Source: Neoarius graeffei
Taxonomy: Eukaryota > Chordata > Actinopteri > Siluriformes > Ariidae
Direction of reading: 5' to 3'
NCBI RefSeq assembly: GCF_027579695.1
Contig: NC_083571.1
Coordinates: forward strand, 35,058,443-35,122,442
DNA: 64,000 nucleotides
Shown here: positions 56,165 through 64,000 of the stretch, piece after piece
Layout: the number at the start of each line of letters is the position of its first letter
How positions within the stretch are numbered: the first letter of the stretch is position 1
Translations under genes and position numbers: made by a program
Notes under the pieces: model-generated
Databases searched by the model: none
What the model saw: the letters and a program-made list of their open reading frames with translations, nothing else
What the model was told of the DNA's origin: nothing

Positions 56165-56435
56165 CACCCAGAGTCGAGAGGATTTCATACTGAAATTGTG
56201 CTCTTAAGTGTGAACTACATGCCAGTCATTTGCCTAATCCATAACTCACATCTGAATATGAGTAACTTTCCCTGTGTAGATATTGATATACATTTTGGGC
56301 TTAAGTTTACAAGTGCGAATACGGTCCTCCAATTTCATTAGGCTTATTTTAGGCACAGGAAGTTGTACCTGCTGAACATGAAAACAATCCTCTGACCACT
56401 GTACTATTTTTTTTAGCTTACTCTGAGTTTTCTTG
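55792..56435. other. Region downstream of the butyrophilin-like gene; (TTA)n
   Basis: Probably 3' UTR and flank of the minus-strand gene. A (TTA)n microsatellite lies at about 56114-56163. A minus-strand AATAAA is present near 55856-55861. Confidence 0.5.
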
Positions 56436-56932
56436 CTAATGTAGAATTTTAACAGGACGCCCATCTTGTACTCCTGGACTGAAGAAGGCAAAATATTTGT
56501 CCTTTGCTATGTCATTGAATGTGTGGAGATGATTATGAAAGGTTTTATCTGCATTGTAAAAGGAAAGAGAGTTACGTTCACAGTTTAAATGCAGCCCTAA
56601 TTTCATGTTACATTTGGTGTTTATTATACTGAATTCATGAGTATTAGGTTTTAACCCAGTGCCTTCTTCATAACAAAGAGCTCTGAGGACGTTCTCTGAG
56701 TGGGGTTTCCGAGTCACTCCTATACACCACGATGATTTCGGCTTTGCCTTCATTACTTTATCCCATAGCATCACTTCCCAGTAGTGCTGCCCTGAGCTGA
56801 GCTCCTCTTTACTCAGAACATGAGGAAATTTAGATTTAGAACCACTGTTTGGTTTTTCACAGAAAACACTTTTACAATCCTTGGTCAATTTCAGAGATCC
56901 ATCAGCTGTTGAAGGATCCAGTGTGAGCCTCA
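56436..56932 (-). CDS. PRY-SPRY (B30.2) exon of the butyrophilin-like gene
   Basis: 165 codons, uninterrupted, acceptor AATCAACAG and stop TAG at 56438-56436. PRY motif LTLDPSTADGSLKLTKDC; SPRY motifs ELSSGQHYWEVML and SSWCIGVTRKP, YFAFFSPG. Full domain length, so this exon shows no damage. Confidence 0.9.
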
Positions 56933-58454
56933 CTGTTGATTAAAAAAGGATCAGTTTAGAAGGACACTGTACAAGTGAACAGATATCAACAATAGGAAAG
57001 AGACTGAGGGTTGATGTACCTTTATATTTGTTTTTCAAAGACCGTTCTTGAGTAGGTTCCGGAGGTACATTTAGTGGACTGTTACCTGTGAAGAGACACA
57101 CAGTGTGGAGCATTATCTTTTTTACATACTGAATAAATGACACAAATGTTGGCACTTTTTTCTGTTGTCAAATGCCATTTTTTTGTGGAAATTCAATATA
57201 GAAATAATTTTATGATCCTAAACACCAGAATGATAAAACAATCAAGAAGATAAGTTTTTAAATTAATTTATAATAATTACACCATAAACTATGTTAAGAT
57301 ATAGCCTGTTTATTTTAAATACTGTATCATTGAAATGCAATAAAAATTGAAACAAATGAAGGTGTGGTTTAGCGAGAATCTTCAGTGTCATGATCAAACA
57401 AAAGTAACCTTTATTTGTGTTCTCAGTTGGATTAAGAGGAACCGTCTCTGCTGGTGAAGATTCATGAGAATCAGCTGCTGCATGATAGAAATGGAAGGAA
57501 ACAGAGATTAGTAAAATGTAATATTCTGACTTTTTGTCTAAATGAATATAATAACCTGTTTCCATTTTGGGGGGAAATTCAATATAGAAATAACTTTATG
57601 GTCTTTAAAATCTGTTTTTAATCATTGTAATGTGATAAAGATCGAAGCAAATGAAGGTGTGGTTTAGTGAGAATCTTCAGTGTCATGATAAAACAAAAAT
57701 GAACTTTATTCACATTCTCTGTATCATTAAAAGGGATTGTCTCTGCTGGTGAGGGTTCATGAGAATCAGCTGCTGTATGATAGAAATGGAAGGAAATGTT
57801 TTAGGGCAGATTACTAAAATGCATCATTCTGAGGTTTTGTCTCAAGGAACGCAGTGGAGATGAATAAATGCTACCTGCTGCTTTTGCATTTTTATGAGAT
57901 GAACAGTGTGGGAGAAAACCTGTTGAAAGAAAAGGCAACAAAATGTTGATTGCTATGAGGAAATATTAATGATACAATGAGTACAGCATATCTGTCTTTT
58001 TATATCAGTGAAAATGCGGAATGCTTCATGAATACCTTTTCTGAATAAAATCAGAAGAACAGTCCAAGTGATGATGATGATAATTAATGAAAGCACAAGA
58101 GTCGTGATGAACGCTTCCCTCCAGGATTCTGACAAAAGATAAGCGTCAGTTAAAATGTTCAATCAACCTGAAGAAAATGAAAATATGCTCAGTTCTTTTG
58201 GTAAAAGGTTCTTGAGACATGAGGTTTCTTTGAACTTTATTTGACTGAAATGAGCAGGATGGAATACGCAGAGATTTGGCTGGTGATGAGTTCTTACCTC
58301 TGAGTGGTACAATTCTGCTCTCTCTCATATGCTGATGGTTTAAATTCACAGTACAGGAGATCCACTCTGAGTCAGATGTTGAATAAAGCAGCCATAAGCT
58401 CACACTCACCAACCCTTCAGAGTCTGGAAGAGAAAGAACAAGAATTTCCAAGCC

Positions 58455-58675
58455 TGTTGTCCTGGTTTGGCTCTTCCTTTTAGTTATGCTATCATGGTTA
58501 GATCTGGTGTTACCCAGAAGACAGCGGGTCCCCTTTGTGGTCTCAAGGAGTTTTTCTTCCCCACTATCACCTCTAACTTAATCTCGGACTATATTCAGAT
58601 TTCTGGAAAGCTTCTTTGTGACCATGTCTATTCTAAAAAAGTGCTATACAAATGAAATTTAATTCAATTGATTCA
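58455..58675 (+). mobile_element. LINE/SINE 3' tail inside the split Ig-C exon
   Basis: Contains the widespread fish tail around TGTCTATTCTAAAAAAGTGC and ATACAAATGAAATTTAATTC. It makes up most of the intron 58424-58680 between the two Ig-C half-exons. Confidence 0.75.
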
Positions 58676-59428
58676 CATACCAGTTTTGTAGTAGGTGTGG
58701 CTGTTTGAGAGTTCTTGTCCTGCACTGTCTCTCCAGGTGAGTGTGGGTTTGGGTAACCATCCATGATGTACAAGTAACATTCACCTTTTCTCCAGCTTCA
58801 TGATATAAGAGGAGGGGTGTAGAACCTAGTACTTTGGTGAACATACTGAGTTTGTTCAATAAAGAACCCAGAAAAGGCAACAAAAAATACACAAGATACT
58901 ATCTGAGAAGATGGTCTATGCACACATACATATGTCCATCCTTTTTTCTTACCGTTACGACATCTCTTATTCAGTAAATCAGAATAAATATTGAGAAATA
59001 TGCAGTTCAATATCAATTAGCACTAAAAGAGGTACATGCTAATAACTAGTAGAGTTGTGTGTTTTTGGAGTTTCTCATACCTGCTACAGTCAGGCTCATC
59101 AGGCCCTTCTCATACCAACTGGTGCTTTTTACAAAGCACTTATATTCTCCACTGTCAACAACTGTGAGGTTGTCCACTTTCAGAGAGACATTCCCTTTGT
59201 CCAGTTCTCCAATTAGAGACACTCTATCCCTGTACTGGTCTTCTCCAACATTCTCCTGGACTTGTTGGTCTTTGTAGAGCAGAACCACTTTATCATTCTT
59301 GGACCATTGAACTTCAAAGGTCCTGGCATTTAAAGATGGAGAAAGACCACAGGGCAGGATGAGGGAAGAACCCAGTAGTGCTGAGACTGAAGCACTGGGG
59401 ATGACTATGGAGAACTCTGATTGAGAGA

Positions 59429-59924
59429 CTGATACAATGGGAAACAGAGACAAGCACAATTTCAAGACACCATTATGCTTACTTTACTTAAAGTGATTTC
59501 CAGTTGAGGGCAAATGGGCTTGTTCAAGGATCTAACCGTTGGTAGGTTGGCGATGATGGAATTTGAACTCACAATTAGTGTTGCAGTACTCGAGACCAGT
59601 CTCAAAACCACTTTTTGAAGGTCTTGATCTTGTCTCGGAATCAACCATATTTTTACTCTGTCTTGTCTTGGTCTCAGACATTGAGGTCTCTAGATTTTAT
59701 CTCAAGACTGGTTAAGAACACAACTGTGGGGATTTCACTAAATGGCCTGTGCATCGTCTGATTTATTTGTTAACATCATTACTTTGATTGGCTGTAAATC
59801 TTCCTGCTTCAAATGCAACCAATAATGTGACTCATTGCTAATTTGAAATTTTTATGATTGTTAATGGTTGTCACACCCATCATAGAAAATTCCCCATGCC
59901 CCTTCACACCCACCTCACCCTGCC
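59429..59924. other. No gene seen
   Basis: Upstream of the Ig-V exon. Contains a degenerate repeat rich in TCTTGTCTCGG/GTCTCAGAC words near 59580-59710, apparently related to the minisatellite that follows. Confidence 0.5.
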
Positions 59925-60460
59925 ATGTTCCTGACTCGGTCTCACCCTGCCTTGGTCTTGATTCAGTCTCACCCTGCCTTTGTCTTGGTCTTGACTTGGT
60001 CTCACCCTGCCTTGGTCTTGGTCTTGACTCTGTCTCACCCTGCCTTGGTCTTGACTCAGTTTCACCCTGCCTTGGTCTTGGGCTTGACTCGGTCTAACCC
60101 TGCCTTGGTCTTGAGCTTGATTTCAGTCTAACCCTGCCTTGGTCTTGGGCTTGACTCGGTCTCACCCTGCCTTGATCTTGGTCTTGACTCGGTCTCACCC
60201 TGCCTTGGTCTTGACTCAGTCTCACCCTGCCTTGGTCTTGGTCTTGACTCAGTCTCACCCTGCCTTGGTCTTGGGCTTGACTCAGTCTCACCCTGCCTTG
60301 GTCTTGGGCTTGACTCAGTCTAACCCTGCCTTGGTTTTGGGCTTGACTCGGTCTAACCCTGCCTTGGTTTTGGTCTTGACTCGGTCTCACCCTGCCTTGG
60401 TCTTGGTCTTGACTCGGTCTCACCCTGCCTTGGTCTTGGTCTTGACTCAGTCTCAACCTC
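59925..60460. repeat. Minisatellite of ~24-30-bp units
   Basis: About 18 units of TCTCACCCTGCCTTGGTCTT with optional GGTCTTGACTCGG or GGGCTTGACTCGG extensions. The unit alternates between a long and short form differing by a TTGGTC hexamer. Frames on both strands are repeat artefacts. Confidence 0.93.
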
Positions 60461-60769
60461 TCAAAATCTTAAATTTAAAGTGCACCTGACACCAAAAAAC
60501 ATGTTAATTTGTTAATTTCCACCATATTGAGTTGAATAAAATGACAGATGTACTTCACACATCGCACAACAGAATAGTAAGAAACATTGTTTTGAATGGC
60601 CCGCCACGCAGATAAATCGATATCACGGCGAGCCAACCCACGGCCGAGGAAGAAGGTGGATATGATGTCACATACAGAACCGCTGACAGACATTTTCTCA
60701 GCTTCTCGTTGTTCACCAGTGCTTTTGCAAGTGAATATTTTTGCGTCTGACTTGTGGATTTTGGTGAAT

Positions 60770-60868
60770 ATGCCTGCTCGTTGTGTGGCTGGGTTTTGCT
60801 CCAACACCAGGGAAGCCGGGTATAGTCTGTATACCTTTCCCAAGGATCCCATCAGACGTGAAGAGTGA
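60770..60868 (+). pseudogene. THAP-domain exon of element 3
   Basis: MPARCVAGFCSNTREAGYSL and YTFPKDPIRREE, then TGA at 60866-60868. THAP opening C-x4-C and FPKD; the following bases still encode KCTGHGTC-like sequence without the second half of the finger. Truncated. Confidence 0.75.
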
Positions 60869-61884
60869 GCAAAACAAGTGCACCGGACATGGGACATGCA
60901 GACTCCCAATGACAGCTGGGCCTCTGACAGAGTTGTGACACTTGTTTGATTAGCTGTTGATTGATGATTTTTCAGTGTAGATCTCCATCTTGTAATGAGA
61001 TATTTACTACTAAATAATAGCAATAGGTGAATTTGTTCATGATTCAAAGTTCTGCCACAGTTCCGTTGCAATACCGTGTTGGCTGGACCTTATAGGCCTA
61101 ACATGCAATTGAATTTCATCAGTTCATAGAAGTTTTTATTCTTATCAAATAAAAATGTGAGAAAACAGCCCAAATCTAAAAGACCATGAACTTTCAAGAG
61201 AGCATATTTTTTAAATGGAAATCAGTGCGGTAATATTGTCAATGATTGTCAATTTTATATGATAGAAGTATTTTATCCTGTTATCATTTACCACCTAAGA
61301 TACGGCCTATTTTTCAATGAAAAATAACATTTCGTATTATGAATATTCATTTATAACACAATAGTTCGCAAATTACTGAATCTTCAAATCTTCAATCTTC
61401 AAATTTGACGTGAATCGAAGGGTTTGTATGCAAACCTAAGGTGATTTTTGGTAATTATATCAATGAAAACCAATCCAATGCATACAAATAGGATGTTGTC
61501 ATATAAGATATGGGCAATCTTACTACTTGCATGGATATTTCACAGTATTGTCTCTTGAGAGAAATCTTGAGGGAATTCAACATACTAACTCTGTTTAACA
61601 GGAAGTGATTAACACAAACAAGTGAAATGACCTAATCATTATCACGTTGCCATTGATGGCAGGATGTGTAAGGTAAACAAATCTCGCTCAGGCGGCAGCC
61701 GGGATGTGTACCTCACCAATCCCACTGTCAATGGCAACCAGGAAATTGTTGCAGACTAATACAGAATAATACTGACTTGCTACTTGTGTTACAAATTTAT
61801 TATTATTATAATAAATGTTCAATCACTCAGTCATAAACTCTGTACTACACAGTACATCTATATCCTAGGTAAGTTTTTAGATGC

Positions 61885-61940
61885 TTGGTTACAGTAATAG
61901 GGGAGAGGCCTGGATTTATGCACCAGTCCACGTCAAGACC

Positions 61941-61987
<47 letters not shown>

Positions 61988-62103
61988 GTGGCGTAGACCG
62001 GGCAAGGGGTCATTCTCTGCCTAATCGCCTCCCCCCCCCCGCGCTTTCCTCCCTCATCCTTCATGCCCCCCCCCGAGGACTAGATCTATTATTATTATAT
62101 TAC
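61885..62103. repeat. (GT)n and poly-C region
   Basis: (GT)n at about 61942-61984 and C-rich runs at 62029-62040 and 62066-62074, inside THAP element 3. Confidence 0.9.
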
Positions 62104-62357
62104 CATTCAGTGCTTTGGAGCCTCCCGATGTCAGCTGGGATCACAACGTCCTCTGCATTGGTCCCGTCATCGTTGTCTGTGTCCGGCTCGGAAATCTCAC
62201 CTTCTGCAGGCAAATCGTCCAGATACGGCTCAAAACGATAAGGAAAAATGCCACCCACTGCTTCGTCTTCATGTAATCCGACATGTCCAGTGTCAACCTC
62301 AAAAAGGCCCTCAGTTTCTGAAGACTGATCAGAAAATCGCTCTGTTTCGTCGGCCAT
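62104..62357 (-). CDS. P2X7-like (zinc-binding intracellular domain family) first exon, in THAP element 3
   Basis: ATG at 62357 opens MADETERFSDQSSETEG, acidic, then GGIFPYRFEPYLDDLPAEGE and IGRLQSTEW, ending at a donor (GAATG before GTAATA). The I.PY.FEP motif and the terminal TEW before a splice site resemble the many fish proteins annotated P2X purinoceptor 7-like, which share the receptor's cytoplasmic cysteine domain but are not channels. The following cysteine-rich exon was not found within the element. Uninterrupted but isolated. Confidence 0.6.
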
Positions 62358-62579
62358 AGCTGCATAGAAGGCTGAGCAGTCATTCTGCATGTGACGTCAC
62401 GGCAAATATGGCGGCCACTGACAGCAGCTTGGTGCTTGGCCAGATTGATGCAGCTGCGCACAAAGAGTTTCGTTCTGTTGGTGGTTAGTTCTATCATGAA
62501 AGTGATCAGTGGTGTTTGTAGTTTTATTACAGAAACCTATTTTAGAACATAATTTTGCTGTCAGGTGCACTTTAAATTA

Positions 62580-62728
62580 AATGTCTCATCTCATTATCTC
62601 TAGCCGCTTTATCCTGTTCTACAGGGTCGCAGGCAAGCTGGAGCCTATCCCAGCTGACTACGGGCGAAAGGCAGGGTACACCCTGGACAAGTCACCAGGT
62701 CATCACAGGACTGACACATAGACACAGA
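62580..62728 (-). mobile_element. Tail half of a SINE, cut by a hAT insertion
   Basis: Minus-strand main-family SINE from its tail inward, ending abruptly in the middle at GACACAGA, where a hAT terminus begins. Its other half should lie beyond the right window edge. Confidence 0.88.
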
Positions 62729-62895
62729 CAGGGCCGTAACTACCATTGAGGACACCGAGGTCATGTCCTCGGCATTTTTTTCCCATGGTATTTTTTTTTT
62801 CACTCAGAAATGTGAAATTAATATTTGATGAAAATCGTTCTGACTTTGATCGGTGGAAAATTCTAAATTCAGCTTGCATCCCCCTGTTCTCATTT

Positions 62896-63257
62896 CTCAT
62901 CTCCTTATCTCTAGCCGCTTTATCCTTCTACAGGGTCACAGGCAAGCTGGAGCCCATCCCAGCCGACTACGGGCGAAAGGCGGGGTACACCCTGGACAAG
63001 TCGCCAGGTCATCACAGGGCTGACACATAGACAACCATTCACACTCACATTCACACCTACGGTCAATTTAGAGTCACCAGTTAACCTAACCTGCATGTCT
63101 TTGGACTGTGGGGGAAACCGGAGCACCCGGAGGAAACCCACGCGGACACGGGGAGAACATGCAAACTCCACACAGAAAGGCCCTCGCCGGCCCCGGGGCT
63201 CGAACCCGGACCTTCTTGCTGTGAGGCAACAGCACTAACCACTACACCACCGTGCCG
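62896..63257 (-). mobile_element. tRNA-derived SINE, minus strand, inside the hAT
   Basis: Flanked by a perfect 15-bp duplication CCCCTGTTCTCATTT at 62881-62895 and 63258-63272. Head, core and tail complete. Confidence 0.94.
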
Positions 63258-63475
63258 CCCCTGTTCTCATTTGTTTGTCTAAAAATAAAGTCCACATAAT
63301 CATTTTTAAACGAAGCTGAAATATCCGACATTGGAAACATTTCATATTAGGCAGCCTCGCGATAGTCAGCTAAGCACCACGGGATACACAAGAGCTGAGA
63401 AGTGTTCTCATCAAGGTCCGACTCCGCAGCCAGGCAGTTTGTCAATTAGTCGTGGAATCTGAAAATTGACATAAG

Positions 63476-63607
63476 ATGAAGAAGTCTACTACACTAAAAC
63501 AAACCAAACTCAGCTTTGGAAAGTCAACAAGTGAGAGAAAAAGAAAGAGGGAAGAAGGGGAGTTAATTTTGCCAGTGACTGACAGTTATGTGCCGGAATG
63601 CTTATGA
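63476..63607 (+). pseudogene. hAT transposase N-terminal fragment
   Basis: 44-residue frame beginning MKKSTTLKQTKLSFG with a basic RKRKR run, ended by TGA. The KQTKLSF motif is usual just before the zinc finger of TTF-type hAT transposases. No finger is visible before the window ends. Confidence 0.5.
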
Positions 63608-64000
63608 TCATTAACAGTGCAATTTTAATTAGCATTTCAAGCAACAACAGTCGAAGCCACTTAGCTAGATAGGATTTTCGTTTTCCAGGCGGCACAAACT
63701 CTTTTATTCTCTCTCTCGATTTGATTTGGTGCGTTTCAGATCAGAAAAGGCTGGACAGTCATGACCTGTTGTTTATGAAGTTATTGGGTGCTGACGAGAC
63801 TTGAGCTATTTTGCTAACTTACCAGACTATAGGCTAACGTGAACACAAGACACTATTGTTTTGATCATTGGTTGTATTTTCGAACGGAAATGAAAACGGG
63901 TAGCAAACTTATGTTCACATTTTATTTACAACATCATGTACCACCTCTGACTGCTTTCTGTCAATCATGAGCAGCCCAGCCGCGTTCACAGCTCCTCCTC

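Larger units (their letters stand above)
56436..59428 (-). pseudogene. Butyrophilin-like gene (Ig-V, Ig-C, TM, PRY-SPRY), probably damaged
   Basis: Butyrophilin-like proteins are type I membrane proteins of the B7-related family with a cytoplasmic B30.2 domain. Exons (minus): 59428-59081 Ig-V (LILPCGLSPSLNARTFEVQW, DSGEYKCFVKS); 58831-58681 and 58423-58298 Ig-C ([51 protein letters not shown]); 58128-58036 transmembrane (FITTLVLSLIIIIITWTVLL); 57919-57875; about 57773-57701 and 57477-57409 (duplicates); 57085-57020; 56932-56436 PRY-SPRY (LTLDPSTADGSLKLTKDC, SGQHYWEVML, SSWCIGV). A 2-nt loss in the DGW motif at about 58768 shifts the frame. A signal-peptide exon was not found. Could be an expressed gene with an assembly error, but pseudogene fits better. 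Confidence 0.8.
60479..62571 (+). mobile_element. TTAA-target THAP element 3 (Kolobok-like), 2093 bp
   Basis: TTAA at 60475-60478 and 62572-62575; perfect termini AGTGCACCTGACA and inverse. Carries a THAP start on plus near the left end and a P2X7-like exon on minus near the right end, so its two coding pieces point inward. Confidence 0.88.
62729..64000 (+). mobile_element. hAT element (partial), with nested SINE
   Basis: Left terminus CAGGGCCGTAACTACC at 62729 inside a SINE. A plus-strand frame 63476-63607 (MKKSTTLKQTKLSFGKSTSE, KRKREEGELILPV) resembles N-termini of TTF/ZMYM-type hAT transposases (KQTxLxxF motif) but ends at a TGA. The right end is outside the window. Confidence 0.65.

Noticed and set aside
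59462-59644. Signal-peptide exon for the butyrophilin-like gene
   Set aside because: The short frames upstream of the Ig-V exon lack a hydrophobic leader with a suitable donor in phase.
59858-60489. Overlapping repeat proteins on both strands
   Set aside because: Products of a 24-30-bp minisatellite.
9635-60868. THAP frames as host THAP genes
   Set aside because: All three lie within TTAA-bounded inverted termini and are truncated or frameshifted.
62104-62357. A true P2X7 receptor gene
   Set aside because: No channel domain or transmembrane segments; only an acidic N-terminal exon of the intracellular-domain-like family.

Overview
The window is vertebrate nuclear DNA, almost certainly from a teleost fish. 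It has spliced genes with GT/AG introns and a very high density of fish-type transposable elements: Tc1-like, hAT, TTAA-target THAP elements, RTE- and L2-like LINEs, and a tRNA-headed SINE whose 3' tail matches the local LINE. The repertoire would fit an otophysan such as a catfish, but I cannot fix the species from sequence alone. No bacterial, plasmid, CRISPR, rRNA or free-standing tRNA features were seen.

Two host genes are supported. (1) FRG1 (FSHD region gene 1), plus strand, 17784-49486. All nine coding exons join in consistent phase to give 771 nt (256 residues plus stop), beside 258 in human. Its introns 2, 3 and 4 (7.6, 7.6 and 13.5 kb) consist almost entirely of nested mobile elements. 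(2) A butyrophilin-like gene, minus strand, 56436-59428 (Ig-V, Ig-C, membrane segment, small exons, PRY-SPRY). It carries a 2-nt frameshift in Ig-C, a duplicated small exon, and an intron splitting Ig-C that contains a retroelement tail. Its signal-peptide exon was not found.

Layout. 1-17.6 kb: decayed LINE, 21-bp minisatellite, SINEs, CT/TA microsatellites, a Tc1 element carrying a TTAA MITE, and a minisatellite split by a THAP element that itself holds a Tc1 element holding a further element, then a hAT MITE containing a 5'-truncated LINE with an intact reverse-transcriptase frame. 17.6-49.6 kb: FRG1. Intron 2 holds an old TIR element filled with two hATs, a Tc1 and a THAP element. Intron 3 holds a SWIM/YqaJ-type remnant, a TIR element with a nested ZBED-like hAT, and a LINE broken by another insertion. 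Intron 4 holds an 11.2-kb element (33549-44787) with CACTC termini and subterminal GGTACA arrays, enclosing an antisense multi-exon SAM-domain gene, followed by a 986-bp near-perfect palindrome. 49.6-56.4 kb: L2, MITE, Tc1, SINE and a hAT-like element with two inner palindromes. 56.4-64 kb: butyrophilin-like gene, a minisatellite, a THAP element with an oppositely directed P2X7-like exon, and a SINE broken by a hAT that runs off the window.

The most interesting structure is the 11.2-kb element. Its promoter-proximal SAM exon lies near its right TIR, and its left TIR begins three bases inside FRG1 intron 4, so the insertion rewrote the exon-4 splice donor from position +4 onward without destroying the GT.
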